Shown: positions 16,127 through 24,964, counted from the first letter of the stretch. The stretch is 34,912 nt of DNA from Adlercreutzia sp. ZJ473 (GCF_013185065.1 NZ_JAAVTO010000027.1:1-34912); one strand, 5' to 3'. Translations and numbers: made by a program. Notes: generated from the letters alone by a model not told the origin.

Positions 16127-16799
16127 CGCTGCATATCTGATGAGAGCGAACACTCGAAAAACCGTTGATGTCCCGCTCTCATCAGATATTCGCGGAGCAA
16201 GTCTTGATGACTACGTTAGCGTGGGGAAGAGATGCTTTCTGATTGGAAGCAGGATTGGAGCTCACTCCTATTGTGGCGATGACTGCTCCCTGCCTAGAGT
16301 TGACATCGGCCCCTTCTGCTCTTTAGCAGGAAACGTTATGCTTGCGGCTGGGAATCACCCTCTCCACTCTGTGAGCACCTCGCCAGCGCTCTATCGCCCA
16401 GAGGGCATGGCTGGGGATGAACTGGTGAGCGAATGCACTTTTGGCGAAGAATTCTTCTACGTGGACAAAGACGAGAAGTTCTATGGGGTCATCGGAGCTG
16501 ACTGCTGGGTTGCAACGGGAGCTATTCTGGTCGTACGCAGGGGTGGCTTAAAACTCGGAACAGGATCTGTTGTTGCGGCTGGAGCTGTTGTAACGCGTGA
16601 TACCCCTCCTTACTCCATTGTCGCCGGCAATCCTGCGAGAGTCATCAAGTACCGCTTCGAAGAGGAAACCATCAACAGGCTTCTCGCCTCAAGATGGTGG
16701 GAGAAGGGCGATTCTTGGATAAGGGAGCACGAAAGAGCCTTTATCAGTCCTGATGCTCTTCTAGACGGGGATTTGCATGGTCGCATCAAAGCTCAATAA
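16086..16799 (+). CDS. left-handed beta-helix acyltransferase (CatB/XAT-like)
   Basis: A 237-residue hexapeptide-repeat acyltransferase. Repeats begin near residue 40 ([21 protein letters not shown]), and the putative catalytic His lies in [10 protein letters not shown] near residue 95. [20 protein letters not shown] and [31 protein letters not shown] (near 135-190) are the classic XAT-family C-terminal coils, followed by a helix with WW residues. It probably O-acetylates a sugar of the repeat unit from acetyl-CoA in the cytoplasm. ATG 16086 lies inside the end of the polymerase gene (41-base overlap), with GGAGG nine bases upstream, and the gene overlaps the flippase by 23 bases. Such tight overlaps imply co-translation. 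Confidence 0.85.
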   Translation: MGYPIRSLRKTIRNAAYLMRANTRKTVDVPLSSDIRGASLDDYVSVGKRCFLIGSRIGAHSYCGDDCSLPRVDIGPFCSLAGNVMLAAGNHPLHSVSTSPALYRPEGMAGDELVSECTFGEEFFYVDKDEKFYGVIGADCWVATGAILVVRRGGLKLGTGSVVAAGAVVTRDTPPYSIVAGNPARVIKYRFEEETINRLLASRWWEKGDSWIREHERAFISPDALLDGDLHGRIKAQ

Positions 16800-18138
16800 C
16801 GTATTTCGCATGCGTTTTTCCAACGCTGAAAACAGGCGGCTATTGATTAATGTTGCGGGGAGCTATGCCATTAAGGGTGGAAGCATGATAGTAGCCTTGC
16901 TTGTCATGCCTGCCTACCTCGCCTATTTTAACTCGCAAGAGGTGCTTGGCGTTTGGTTTGCAATGGTTGCGCTGCTCAACTGGGTTCTGCTCTTTGATTT
17001 TGGCATAGGTGGTGGCTTGCGAAACCAAATCATCGAGCCCATAGTCGAGGAGGATCATAAGAGCCTCGCAAAGCTTCTCGTGTCCGGGTACTATTCGGTC
17101 ATCGCCATCATTGTCGCTCTCTCTCTGCTCGCTTGGCCCATAGTCAACGTGATTAACTGGAATTTCTTGCTCAACGTTGACGAAGCTGTCATATCAGCTG
17201 GGACGCTCAGCCTTGTTGCTTACATCCTGTTGCTAGGCATTTTCCTACGCCTATTGTCCGTGATGGTTAGCCATATTCTCTATGCCCTTCAGGATGCCGT
17301 AACCCCCAGCGCCCTCATCCTCCTCTCCAATATCTTGATTTTGCTTTACATGCTCGTTGCGAAAGGAAATAATGGCGAGGATGGGCTTGTCGCCTTAGCT
17401 GTTGCAACCTCTTTTACAAACAACCTTCCTGGGCTTGTTGCAACCTTCGTCGTGTTTCGCAGGAGATTTCCAAGCGTAAGGCTGCTTCCTAGGTATTTTG
17501 ACCTTGCTATAGCATGCTCGATCATGGGGAAGGGCGGACAGCTCTTCTACCTTCAGCTCCTGCTTGCCTTCGTCTTTAATTCGAAAGAGATTCTGATCTC
17601 CTTTTTCGTTGATCCTGCGCAGGTTGTTGACTACCAGGTCTATTACAAGACCTTGGGAATCGTAGGCGGCCTTTTTGCTCTCGCTCTCACTCCCATTTGG
17701 TCTGCTGCGACAAAGGCTATCGTCGAGGGGCGTTTCTCTCGCATAAAAAAGCTCTACAGGGCTGGCGTCCTCGCGGTTTTTGCTGTTGGCATCTGCCAAC
17801 TCGTCCTCGTGCCCATCATGCCGTTGTTTGTAAGCATCTGGATTGGCAATGATGTTGTCGAGGTATCGCCATTCTATAGCCTAGTGTTTTGCGTCTACAA
17901 TGTTCTCTATATGTGGATCATGCTCAACTACAATTTCGCCTGCGGCCTACAGGAGACAAGTGCAGCTGCGGCATCCCTTACCTTGGCCTCTTTTCTCAGC
18001 GTCGCGCTCGTTTGGGCGGGGAGCGGGCAGTTTAGCACCTGGGTCTTGGTCATAGCCTCAACCGCAATCTCGGTCATTCCCGCTTGTGTGGCTATGCCCA
18101 AGCAGGTTATTGGGGACATCAGACGTTTGTCAAGATAA
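16777..18138 (+). CDS. Wzx-type lipid-linked oligosaccharide flippase
   Basis: This 453-residue protein has about twelve to fourteen hydrophobic helices and the MOP-superfamily look of Wzx: an N-terminal [29 protein letters not shown] helix pair with a conserved Gly-rich loop ([16 protein letters not shown]) near residue 70, then central TM bundles and a C-terminal half with a second GxG-rich loop. It would move undecaprenyl-diphosphate-linked repeat units across the cytoplasmic membrane for Wzy. Its neighbours include the polymerase and acyltransferases, all AT-richer than the rest of the operon. The gene is followed by the only gap of about 90 bases within the core cluster. Wzx paralogs are diverse and substrate is unpredictable. 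Confidence 0.85.
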   Translation: MVASKLNNVFRMRFSNAENRRLLINVAGSYAIKGGSMIVALLVMPAYLAYFNSQEVLGVWFAMVALLNWVLLFDFGIGGGLRNQIIEPIVEEDHKSLAKLLVSGYYSVIAIIVALSLLAWPIVNVINWNFLLNVDEAVISAGTLSLVAYILLLGIFLRLLSVMVSHILYALQDAVTPSALILLSNILILLYMLVAKGNNGEDGLVALAVATSFTNNLPGLVATFVVFRRRFPSVRLLPRYFDLAIACSIMGKGGQLFYLQLLLAFVFNSKEILISFFVDPAQVVDYQVYYKTLGIVGGLFALALTPIWSAATKAIVEGRFSRIKKLYRAGVLAVFAVGICQLVLVPIMPLFVSIWIGNDVVEVSPFYSLVFCVYNVLYMWIMLNYNFACGLQETSAAAASLTLASFLSVALVWAGSGQFSTWVLVIASTAISVIPACVAMPKQVIGDIRRLSR

Positions 18139-18229
18139 GCTTAAACAATGCTAAACTTGGTGCATCGGAATTTCTCGATTCGTCTCCTGCGCCTCTCCTT
18201 AATCGTTTTCATTGTCAGGGGTGTTTTGC

Positions 18230-19525
18230 ATGAGAGTCCTTTTTCTGACCGATAAGTACTATCCCCGCCCGTTCGCCAACGCTGTCTGCGCTCAAAACGT
18301 GGCTCGCTCTTTTGTCGAGGCGGGACACGAAGCCGACGTGATTGCGTTCGACGATCCCTTTGAGAGCCTTCCAAGCGAGCTTGATGGCGTCAGGGTGTAC
18401 GGCGTGCGTCCCGACGAGCGACTTAAGCTATTCTATTTCGCCTCTGATCTTCCGGGCGACAGAAAAGCAAAGGTAGCCATGGCGGCTTTTCGCTTTCTTA
18501 ACTTCGCGAGTCGTCTTTCAAACTGGATGAGATATCCCCTAGCGTCAAAAGCTCTCTCGCAGCGCGTAGCTAACCTCGCAATATGCCTCCACCACGTGAA
18601 GCCCTACGACTGCATCGTAGCCACTTGCTGTCCAGTAGAGTGCATCGAGGCGGCTGTGAGAGTGCGTGCTTGTCTTCCTGGCATTCCTCTATTCGCTTAT
18701 TGCGTTGACTATATCCCTAATACTCTCAGGAGACACATCTCCAAGGAGAAACAGGCTTCTGCTTCCGAATACTGGGTTGACCGCATCGGACGTAATTTCG
18801 ATCACGTCATCGGCATGGCTTTTGAGGAAGGATGGTATAGGTCATCGTATGCTGCTGCCCCGAGGGCTCAGGTCCTAATAAGTGATCTCCCTTTGCTTTC
18901 GAAGGCCCCCGCGGCAACCGATTCTGTTACCACAGCCTCTGGTGACTGGGTTTACGCGGGCTCGCTCAGCAGGGAGCACTACAATCCAATTCCAGCTATG
19001 GAAACCTTCTTTTGGCTGAGCGCGCACGGCATCATCGGATCCGCAACTTTCCACATCGTTGGCAGAGGCGACCTTGCTCGGCTCTGCAAAGAGTGGGAGG
19101 CTAGAACCGGGGGTGCTATTCAATTCCATGACTACATGGCACACAGTGAGTTGGAAAAGATGTATGAGAACGCAAGCGTGCTCGTCAGCATGAAGTGCAG
19201 CGATCAGATCTCCGCAAAGGTGTTCGAGTACATGGCGCAGGAGAAGCCCCTGCTCCACTTTTCTGGGCACTTGGAAGATCCTGATCGGCAATATGTTGAC
19301 CGATACAGATTGGGGTTGACCGTGGATGTGCTTGAAGGTGGGCCAGAGGCGTGGGGCTCACAGGTTACAGAGTGGCTTTCGATTATAGATGACCTCTCTC
19401 TGCCTCCTGGCTGGACATCTGAATTCGAGAAAAACAGACCTTCGTATACGAGAGACCTCATTCTCTCTCGTATCAACACTAACCCATGTGGCTTTTGGTC
19501 GGGGGCTTCTCATGTCGTTTCATAG
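18230..19525 (+). CDS. GT4-like glycosyltransferase
   Basis: A 431-residue GT-B transferase starting MRVLFLTDKYYPRPFANAVC, the standard acceptor-domain strand. The C-terminal donor domain carries VSMKCSDQISAKVFEYMAQEKP near residue 325, the WbuB/GT4-type variant in which ISAKVFEYMA occupies the E-x7-E region with only the second acidic residue clear. That missing first Glu means the sugar-binding site differs from the two GT4 enzymes upstream. ATG 18230 has AGGGG nine bases upstream. The gene follows a 91-base gap (18139-18229) in which I see no terminator, and ends in a 14-base overlap with the next gene. Donor and acceptor are unknown. Confidence 0.8.
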   Translation: MRVLFLTDKYYPRPFANAVCAQNVARSFVEAGHEADVIAFDDPFESLPSELDGVRVYGVRPDERLKLFYFASDLPGDRKAKVAMAAFRFLNFASRLSNWMRYPLASKALSQRVANLAICLHHVKPYDCIVATCCPVECIEAAVRVRACLPGIPLFAYCVDYIPNTLRRHISKEKQASASEYWVDRIGRNFDHVIGMAFEEGWYRSSYAAAPRAQVLISDLPLLSKAPAATDSVTTASGDWVYAGSLSREHYNPIPAMETFFWLSAHGIIGSATFHIVGRGDLARLCKEWEARTGGAIQFHDYMAHSELEKMYENASVLVSMKCSDQISAKVFEYMAQEKPLLHFSGHLEDPDRQYVDRYRLGLTVDVLEGGPEAWGSQVTEWLSIIDDLSLPPGWTSEFEKNRPSYTRDLILSRINTNPCGFWSGASHVVS

Positions 19526-20042
19526 CGCTTATAGAAAGATCTCAAAACTGCTTGAATACATTCGGGGAGGGGTTGTTGGATTGGCTCATGAGGGTGGCAG
19601 GCGGCTTCGCGTTGGAAGAGGCGCGGCAATTGAAGCTGCAGACGTTGTCTTCGGGGACGATGTTTGCATAGGTCGCAATGTTCATATCTTCGGCGGGGGG
19701 CACGTGGAGATTGGCGACAGAACGATCATAGGTGACTGTTCTGTGATTTGCGCGGCAGAAAACGTCAGCATAGGCAAAGAAACCATGATAGCTGCTCACT
19801 GTAAGATCTATGATTCTAACCATGGCATGCATCTTGGTACGCCGATGAGACAGCAGACTCTCTCCATCCGGCCGGTTGCGGTTGGTAGTGATTGCTGGCT
19901 TGGCGCGGGTGTCACGCTTCTAGCTGGAGCAGCGGTTCAGGATGGATCCGTTGTTGGCGCAGGTACTGTTTTGGAGGGCATCGCTCGCGAGAATATGATC
20001 GTCTTTCAGCAACGCGTCATCGATACGGTCGCAAGAAGATAA
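19512..20042 (+). CDS. WcaF/LacA-like hexapeptide acetyltransferase
   Basis: The 176-residue protein is made of hexapeptide repeats from about residue 40 (VVFGDDVCIGRNVHIFGGGHVEIGDRTIIGD), with the catalytic His in KIYDSNHGMH near residue 105 and closing coils VGSDCWLGAGVTLLAGAAVQDGSVVGAGTV near 130-155. This matches sugar O-acetyltransferases such as WcaF and the maltose/galactoside acetyltransferases. With the acyltransferase at 16086, the cluster encodes two separate acyltransferases, so the polymer may carry two acetyl positions. The ATG is inside the preceding GT gene (14-base overlap). The AT-richer block ends near the 3' end of this gene. Confidence 0.83.
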   Translation: MSFHSAYRKISKLLEYIRGGVVGLAHEGGRRLRVGRGAAIEAADVVFGDDVCIGRNVHIFGGGHVEIGDRTIIGDCSVICAAENVSIGKETMIAAHCKIYDSNHGMHLGTPMRQQTLSIRPVAVGSDCWLGAGVTLLAGAAVQDGSVVGAGTVLEGIARENMIVFQQRVIDTVARR

Positions 20043-20070
20043 GCACTTGATACAGATGCGGAGTGTTCCT

Positions 20071-21186
20071 ATGCAACGTAAGCGCGACGACAACGAAGAA
20101 AGATCAAATTATGAGACTGGCAAGGTTCTAATCACCGGCGCGGCCGGGTTCATCGGCGCGTTTTTGTGCAGGCGGCTGCTGGAGGACGGCGGCTGCGAGG
20201 TCGTGGGGCTCGACAACGTGAACGGCTACTACGACGTCGGGATCAAGGAGGACAGGCTGCGAATGCTCGCCGAGGCGGCGGGCGGCAGCGCGGGCGACGC
20301 CGATGTCGACGGGTTCTCCGCCGGGCGCTTCGAGTTCGTGCGCGGCGACCTCGCCGACGAGCAGGCGGTGGAGGCGCTGTTCGGGGAGAGCGGCTTCGAC
20401 GTCGTGGTGAACCTCGCCGCGCAGGCGGGGGTGCGCTACTCCATCGAGAACCCGCGGGCCTACGTGGACTCCAACCTCGTCGGCTTCTTCAACGTGCTCG
20501 AGGCGTGCAGGAGCCACCCGGTGGGGCACCTGGTCTACGCGAGCTCCAGCTCCGTCTACGGCGGAAACGAGAAGGTGCCCTTCTCCGAGGGCGACCGGGT
20601 GGACGCGCCCGTGTCCCTCTACGCGGCCACCAAGAAGTCGAACGAGCTCATGGCCCACGCCTACTCCAAGCTCTACTCGATCCCCGCCACGGGGCTTCGC
20701 TTCTTCACGGTCTACGGCCCCATGGGTCGGCCCGACATGGCTTACTTCGGGTTCACCGACAAGCTGGTGCGCGGCGAGAAGATAAGGATCTTCAACATGG
20801 GCGACTGCCAGCGCGACTTCACCTACGTGGACGACATCGTCGAGGGCGTCGTGCGCGTGATGGGCGCCCCGCCCGCGGTGGAGACAGGCGCCGACGGGCT
20901 GCCCCGGGCCGCGCACCGCGTGTACAACATCGGCAACTCCAACCCTGAGAACCTCCTCGATTTCGTCGACACGCTGCAGAGGGTGCTCGTGGAGGAGGGC
21001 GTGCTGCCGGAGGGCTATGACTTCGAGGCGCACCGAGAGCTCGCGCCCATGCAGCCCGGCGACGTGCCCGTCACCTACGCGGACACGAGCGCCCTCGAGC
21101 GCGACCTGGGGTTTCGCCCCTCCACGAAGCTGGAGGACGGCCTGCGCGCGTTCGCCAGGTGGTACAGGGGGTACTACGGGCTGTAG
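20071..21186 (+). CDS. UDP-glucuronate 4-epimerase
   Basis: An extended SDR enzyme of 371 residues: VLITGAAGFIGAF near residue 20, SSSSVYGG near 160, and YAATKKSNE (YxxxK) near 185. The TVYGPMGRPDMAYFGFTDKL segment near 220 is characteristic of GAE-type UDP-glucuronic acid 4-epimerases rather than GalE. It would convert UDP-GlcA, made by the ugd product downstream, into UDP-GalA for the repeat unit. ATG 20071 is preferred (GGAG seven bases upstream; TTG 20047 and ATG 20056 lie in frame). The first 20 codons are AT-rich and Lys/Asp/Glu-rich, like the preceding genes, while the rest is two-thirds GC, placing a recombination junction inside the gene. It is the last gene before a terminator. Confidence 0.88.
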   Translation: MQRKRDDNEERSNYETGKVLITGAAGFIGAFLCRRLLEDGGCEVVGLDNVNGYYDVGIKEDRLRMLAEAAGGSAGDADVDGFSAGRFEFVRGDLADEQAVEALFGESGFDVVVNLAAQAGVRYSIENPRAYVDSNLVGFFNVLEACRSHPVGHLVYASSSSVYGGNEKVPFSEGDRVDAPVSLYAATKKSNELMAHAYSKLYSIPATGLRFFTVYGPMGRPDMAYFGFTDKLVRGEKIRIFNMGDCQRDFTYVDDIVEGVVRVMGAPPAVETGADGLPRAAHRVYNIGNSNPENLLDFVDTLQRVLVEEGVLPEGYDFEAHRELAPMQPGDVPVTYADTSALERDLGFRPSTKLEDGLRAFARWYRGYYGL

Positions 21187-21193
21187 GCATGGG

Positions 21194-21238
21194 AAAAGCG
21201 CCGGAGTTAGGTAAATTACATACCGTTCGGGCGCTTTT
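21194..21238. terminator. bidirectional terminator after the epimerase gene
   Basis: AAAAGCGCC (21194-21202) pairs with GGCGCTTTT (21230-21238), giving a stem with A and T runs on both strands, placed between the epimerase gene and the oppositely oriented nuclease gene. Its sequence is a diverged relative of the repeat starting at 21271. Confidence 0.75.
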
Positions 21239-21270
21239 CTGATTTGCATGATAGCACGGCACTAGATGCA

Positions 21271-21337
21271 AAGAAAGCGCCGGATATATGTGAAATACTC
21301 ACCAATCGGGCGCTTTGCTGCCGCGATCATACCACCC
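21271..21337. repeat. 67-bp direct repeat, left copy (terminator-like)
   Basis: This stretch recurs at 25105-25171 in the same orientation with a single C/T difference (66/67 identical), 3834 bases away. It contains the stem AAAGCGCC...GGCGCTTT (21274-21281 with 21309-21316) and lies just after the stop codon of the nuclease gene, so it also works as that gene's terminator. Confidence 0.85.
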
Positions 21338-21727
21338 CTACTTGATCCTGACAACCCCGCCTCGCTTGCTCACGTAGAGGATGCGCCGGGCGTGCGTCAG
21401 GCTGGCGGCCCACTTGCGCACCTCCCGCTCTATGGCGGCGTCGGAGAGCCCGCGCATCCTGCGCGCGTCGAACACGACGTCGCGCGACTGGCGCAGCGCG
21501 GCGCGGAGGTGCTTCTGGACGACCCTCAGGCTCCCGGAGGTCGGGGACTTGACCTCCCATACCACCCCGTCGGCCTCGAGGTCGGCCGAGGTCACGCGCT
21601 CGCCCCGCGTGCGGCGCACGAACTCAACGTCCATCCCCGCGTCGGCGAGGGCGCGGGCCGTGTCCATCTCGTGCGGCAGCACGTTGAGGTCCGACGGCGC
21701 CTTGATGGTCCCGATCCGCTTCTCCAC
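21338..21727 (-). CDS. CdiA C-terminal tRNase-like nuclease domain protein
   Basis: This 129-residue protein is a stand-alone version of the nuclease domain found at the C-terminus of some CdiA toxins (CdiA_C tRNase type). It reads [20 protein letters not shown], then [16 protein letters not shown], a D...(E)xK arrangement typical of PD-(D/E)xK folds, then [19 protein letters not shown]. It has no secretion or delivery domain and no adjacent immunity gene in the operon sense, so it may be an orphan or domesticated nuclease. GTG 21727 is preferred because AGGAGG lies nine bases upstream and the domain begins at once. It is transcribed against the flanking sugar genes, inserted between an enzyme (epimerase) and its substrate supplier (ugd). 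Part of the same gene survives as a relic at 24721-24794. Confidence 0.65.
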   Translation of the reverse strand: MEKRIGTIKAPSDLNVLPHEMDTARALADAGMDVEFVRRTRGERVTSADLEADGVVWEVKSPTSGSLRVVQKHLRAALRQSRDVVFDARRMRGLSDAAIEREVRKWAASLTHARRILYVSKRGGVVRIK

Positions 21728-21770
21728 GGCGTGCTCCCTCCTCGCTCGGGCAGGGTTCGCTACGGGGCGA

Positions 21771-21800
21771 ATCATACGCCTTCGGATGACGCTTTCGCAA
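21771..21800 (-). promoter_or_regulatory. promoter of the CdiA-C-like gene
   Basis: On the minus strand TTGCGA (21795-21800) and TATGAT (21771-21776) are separated by 18 bases, giving a leader of about 37 bases to the GTG start. It lies back to back with the ugd leader. Confidence 0.55.
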
Positions 21801-21829
21801 CTGCAGATTGATCGACTTACGACGGGCCG

Positions 21830-21849
21830 GCGCGGGCTTTCGCCCGCGC
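21830..21849 (+). promoter_or_regulatory. GC-rich hairpin in the ugd leader
   Basis: GCGCGGGC, a TTTC loop and GCCCGCGC form a perfect 8-bp stem 45 bases before the ugd start. It has no T tract, so it is better read as an mRNA leader structure than as a terminator. Confidence 0.4.
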
Positions 21850-21893
21850 GTGGCCGGGACTTTGACAACCGAAGAGAGAGGACTGACTTGACT

Positions 21894-23135
21894 ATGAGAA
21901 TCGCCGTTGCCGGGACGGGCTACGTGGGGCTCTCGCTGGCGGTGCTGCTGGCGCAGGGCAACCGCGTGGACGCCGTGGACGTGGTGCCGGAGAAGGTGGA
22001 GAGGCTCTCGCGGTGGGAGAGCCCCATCGCGGACGCCGAGATAGAGCGCTTTCTCGACGAGGCGGCGCGCGGGGAGCGAAAGCTCGACCTGCATCCCACG
22101 CTCGACGGGAGGGCCGCCTACGGGCGGGCCGACCTCGTGGTCGTCGCCACGCCCACCAACTACGACGAGGAGAGAAACTTCTTCGACACGCGATACGTGG
22201 AGCAGGTGGTGGAGCTCGTGCTCGAGGTGAACCCCGAGGCGGTCATGGTGGTGAAGTCCACCGTGCCCGTGGGCTACACGAGGACGCTCTGCGAGCGCTA
22301 CCTCGAGGGCCGCTTCCTGTTCTCGCCTGAGTTCCTGCGGGAGGGCCGCGCGCTCTTCGACAACCTGCACCCCTCGCGCATCATCGTGGGGGTGCCCTCC
22401 GAGTCGCCCTTCGCAGACGAGCTGGAGGGGAGGGCGCGCGAGTTCGCGCGGCTCCTCGCCGAGGGGGCGGAGGAGCCTGCGGAGGGCATCCCCACCCTCG
22501 TCATGCGCGCCACCGAGGCCGAGGCGGTGAAGCTCTTCGCCAACACGTATCTGGCCCTGCGCGTCTCCTACTTCAACGAGCTGGACACCTACGCGTCGGT
22601 GCGCGGGCTCGACGCCGGGCAGATCATCGAGGGGGTGGGCCTGGACCCCCGCATAGGCTCCCACTACAACAACCCCTCGTTCGGCTACGGGGGCTACTGC
22701 CTTCCCAAGGACACCAAGCAGCTGCTCGCCAACTTCAGGGACGTGCCGCAGTGCATGATCCAGGCCATCGTCGACGCCAACCGCACGCGCAAGGACTACG
22801 TCGCCGAGGAGGTCGTCGACCGCGTCTGGAAGCTGGTCTACGAGGGCGTGGAGAGGCCCGTCGTGGGCGTCTACCGCCTCGTCATGAAGTCGGGGAGCGA
22901 CAACTTCCGCGCGAGCTCCATCCAGAGCGTCATGAAGCGCGTCAAGGCCAAGGGCATCCCCGTGGTGGTCTACGAGCCCACCTTGGACGACCCCGAGTTC
23001 TACGGGAGCGAGGTCACCCACGACCTGCGCGCGTTCAAGGAGCGCTGCGACCTCATCGTCGCCAACCGCTGGAGCCCCGACCTCGACGACGTGGCGGCCA
23101 AGGTCTACACGCGGGATTTGTTCAGGAGGGACTAG
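21894..23135 (+). CDS. ugd: UDP-glucose 6-dehydrogenase
   Basis: A 413-residue UDP-glucose dehydrogenase: [17 protein letters not shown] at residues 3-19 (NAD-binding), [11 protein letters not shown] near residue 118, and [15 protein letters not shown] near 265-279, whose Cys (about residue 269) is the catalytic thiol that oxidises UDP-Glc to UDP-GlcA. The C-terminal UDP-binding domain ends in [19 protein letters not shown]-GlcA is used by the GAE-type epimerase encoded 0.7 kb upstream to make UDP-GalA. ATG 21894 follows a GAGAGAGG-type SD. The gene has its own leader and is separated from the operon by the antisense nuclease gene, an arrangement best explained by insertion of the nuclease. 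A degenerate copy of its 3' end lies at 24822-24887. Confidence 0.92.
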   Translation: MRIAVAGTGYVGLSLAVLLAQGNRVDAVDVVPEKVERLSRWESPIADAEIERFLDEAARGERKLDLHPTLDGRAAYGRADLVVVATPTNYDEERNFFDTRYVEQVVELVLEVNPEAVMVVKSTVPVGYTRTLCERYLEGRFLFSPEFLREGRALFDNLHPSRIIVGVPSESPFADELEGRAREFARLLAEGAEEPAEGIPTLVMRATEAEAVKLFANTYLALRVSYFNELDTYASVRGLDAGQIIEGVGLDPRIGSHYNNPSFGYGGYCLPKDTKQLLANFRDVPQCMIQAIVDANRTRKDYVAEEVVDRVWKLVYEGVERPVVGVYRLVMKSGSDNFRASSIQSVMKRVKAKGIPVVVYEPTLDDPEFYGSEVTHDLRAFKERCDLIVANRWSPDLDDVAAKVYTRDLFRRD

Positions 23136-23174
23136 GGGGCTTTCGAGCGAGCCCGCTGCGGGCGCTTCGGATAT

Positions 23175-23223
23175 CACACCAAGCGTCAGACGCCTGGTGT
23201 GCCAGCCTTTTGCGCCAGGCGTC
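23175..23223. terminator. two alternative hairpins downstream of ugd
   Basis: The 27-bp near-perfect palindrome CACACCA-GCGTC-GACGC-TGGTGTG (23175-23201) competes with GACGCCTGG pairing with CCAGGCGTC (23189-23197 with 23215-23223). One or both may end the ugd transcript. The remaining gap 23136-23368 holds no recognisable gene. Confidence 0.45.
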
Positions 23224-23368
23224 CAAGACGACCACCTCCGTCCCTAAGCGTGATTTGCGAGCCGTCTCAGTCGGTGAGCAAATCGACGAATTATCTTTGA
23301 AGAAGATTCGAGTCGAGTGACCATTTGCCACCAAGATATTGATTTTCCTCGTTGTCGAGTCCATAATC

Positions 23369-23965
23369 TCAAGTGAGCCCATTGCTTATAGCTTTGGACC
23401 TGGCCTGCCTCGGTGCCCCATATCCGGGGCTTTTTTGTGTCCTCGATTGAGCTTCGCCATCCTTCTGCTCTTTGCGGATTCTTTCGACCAGCTCGCCGGT
23501 TTTCTTCACTTTCGTAACATAGGTCTCGTCTGCAGGATAGGCCGAGCGGACAACGTAATGATCCTTAACGCAGCCGAGGACCACGATATAGTCAGCATCC
23601 TCGCCATTGACGATGATCTCGACTTTGTCGACGGTCTTGTTTTTGCGGACCTGACGATACACGTCCGCGTTCAGCTTGCCTGTAACGGCCGCTTTGAGAA
23701 TGGGCAGTCGACGCACGCGTTCGACGTCGATATCCATGAGGGCGTTCAGGGGCGGTTTGCCGCGTCCGTGTTTGCAGGCAAGATGGAGGAACTCGTTCTC
23801 GCTGTCCATGCCTTCAATCGCGGTGCCGTCCCAAGCCGTCAGGTCGACGATCTCTTCGAAGTAATACTCCCGTGCGAGTTTTTCGACGGCAAACATGTCG
23901 TAGTCTCGTCTCATGAAGCAGGTGCTGAGGTCAAGGTGCCCCAGCTCATCTATGGACCAGCCCAT
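23369..23965 (-). CDS. uncharacterised protein of a DUF3800 operon, possible ribonuclease-like fold
   Basis: I do not recognise a named family for this 198-residue protein. The central part (residues 75-160) has RVRRLPILKAAVTGKLN, VEIIVNGEDADYIVVLG and HYVVRSAYPADETYVTKVKK, a strand-rich pattern with a 'VRSAYP' segment that reminds me of the phage Barnase/EndoU/ColicinE5-D/RelE-like nuclease group; this similarity is tentative. The N-terminus contains the acidic segment YYFEEIVDLTAWDGTAIEGMD. The C-terminal 30 residues are basic and repetitive, probably disordered. Its ATG overlaps the stop of the DUF3800 gene by one base (taATG), so the two are translationally coupled. The pair is AT-richer than ugd and inserted between the ugd gene and its relic, suggesting mobility. 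Confidence 0.5.
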   Translation of the reverse strand: MGWSIDELGHLDLSTCFMRRDYDMFAVEKLAREYYFEEIVDLTAWDGTAIEGMDSENEFLHLACKHGRGKPPLNALMDIDVERVRRLPILKAAVTGKLNADVYRQVRKNKTVDKVEIIVNGEDADYIVVLGCVKDHYVVRSAYPADETYVTKVKKTGELVERIRKEQKDGEAQSRTQKSPGYGAPRQARSKAISNGLT

Positions 23966-24639
23966 TATTGCGCTCCGAAATTGAACACATTGAACTTACG
24001 GGCATTTGGTCCGGTTCTGTAATGGTCGATTGTACTGACCCCAAGCTTTTGCGCGATGTATGCGCAGAGATCTTCTTTGGCTTTGCTTCCGCTGAGTCCG
24101 TTCCATGTGTATCCGACCGCTCCTAGGATAAGGTCGGCAAGTTGGATGAGGTTGTTTTCTTTTGACTCGACTTCCTCGACGAATAGGACGCTTTGTCCGA
24201 ACTTGAATGTGTTGATGAGGCAGCGGCGTAGAGTTGCGACTCTTTTGGGGTCATCAATTCTTCGATCGATGAAGATGCGGTGCTTGCAGCGCCTGTCTAG
24301 CCAATTGTTGAATACCTGGTAGTAGAGCTTTTGGAACTGGTCTTCGCTGTCTGCGAAGTTGGTGTGCTGCCTGCTAGAGACGACGCACCTGAATTTCAAG
24401 TCGGGATCGTCGAAGAACAAATCGACAAGGTCTCGGAAGAAGTCGTATTTGCTCGGGGACACCGTCTTCCAGCCGAATTCGCCCTGAACCCCGTGCTTTG
24501 CTCGCAGGCAGTCAATGGCGCGCACGATGTCGCGCTTCTTCTCGGTAGGGCAGGACACTCCGCCGATGACCATGTGCTCTTCGCTGGGGTTTGAGTTCAC
24601 CCTGCTCTCGTCGCAGTAGACGTTGATGGTGTCGCTCAT
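23965..24639 (-). CDS. DUF3800 domain protein
   Basis: This 224-residue protein begins [23 protein letters not shown], the DUF3800 signature (a DES motif on the first strand, then a conserved IGG strand). Near the middle, [11 protein letters not shown] lies on a second acidic strand, and [24 protein letters not shown] near residues 165-185 closes the predicted active site: this combination of D/E residues is RNase H-like, and many DUF3800 genes sit in mobile or defence contexts. No biochemical role is established. ATG 24639 is preferred over TTG 24657, although the SD is weak. The upstream stretch 24660-24695 is AT-rich, with TATA-like hexamers and a small TTATC/GATAA dyad. It heads a two-gene operon with the gene at 23369. 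Confidence 0.75.
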   Translation of the reverse strand: MSDTINVYCDESRVNSNPSEEHMVIGGVSCPTEKKRDIVRAIDCLRAKHGVQGEFGWKTVSPSKYDFFRDLVDLFFDDPDLKFRCVVSSRQHTNFADSEDQFQKLYYQVFNNWLDRRCKHRIFIDRRIDDPKRVATLRRCLINTFKFGQSVLFVEEVESKENNLIQLADLILGAVGYTWNGLSGSKAKEDLCAYIAQKLGVSTIDHYRTGPNARKFNVFNFGAQ

Positions 24640-24720
24640 GTTCTCGCTTTCGCTCAAGATAATTTGCCCTGTTTATTATCTCACGATTGCGATAAAGATC
24701 CATGCTCAAGCCCTCTGCTC

Positions 24721-24794
24721 GAGGCGTCGGGCGTGCGTTAGGTTGTCGGCTGCGTACGGCGCACGAACTCCACGCCCATCTCCGCGTTGGCACC
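24721..24794 (-). pseudogene. relic of the CdiA-C-like nuclease gene
   Basis: Bases 24752-24791 match 21607-21646 of the intact nuclease gene at 35 of 40 positions, and 24723-24750 resemble 21384-21410 (GGGCGTGCGT then a diverged tail), with the 200 bases between deleted. No useful reading frame remains. Confidence 0.65.
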
Positions 24795-24821
24795 GTGGTG
24801 TCAAGGAATGCGCCGATCGCC

Positions 24822-24887
24822 GGAGTCCCCGACCTCGACGACGTGGCTGACGAAATCTACACATGGGACTTGTTCGGGAGGGGCTAG
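24822..24887 (+). pseudogene. relic of the 3' end of ugd
   Basis: The last 21 codons of ugd recur here: PDLDDVADEIYTWDLFGRG then TAG, against [19 protein letters not shown] in the intact gene. Immediately upstream the homology jumps to the nuclease relic, so a second nuclease-ugd copy has collapsed by internal deletions. Confidence 0.75.
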
Positions 24888-24964
24888 GAGGCTCTGGGCG
24901 CCGTTTCGCGCTTCGGACAGAGCGTTTCGCCCTGGAGGCATGCCTTCAGGGCGTCGGCAATGCG

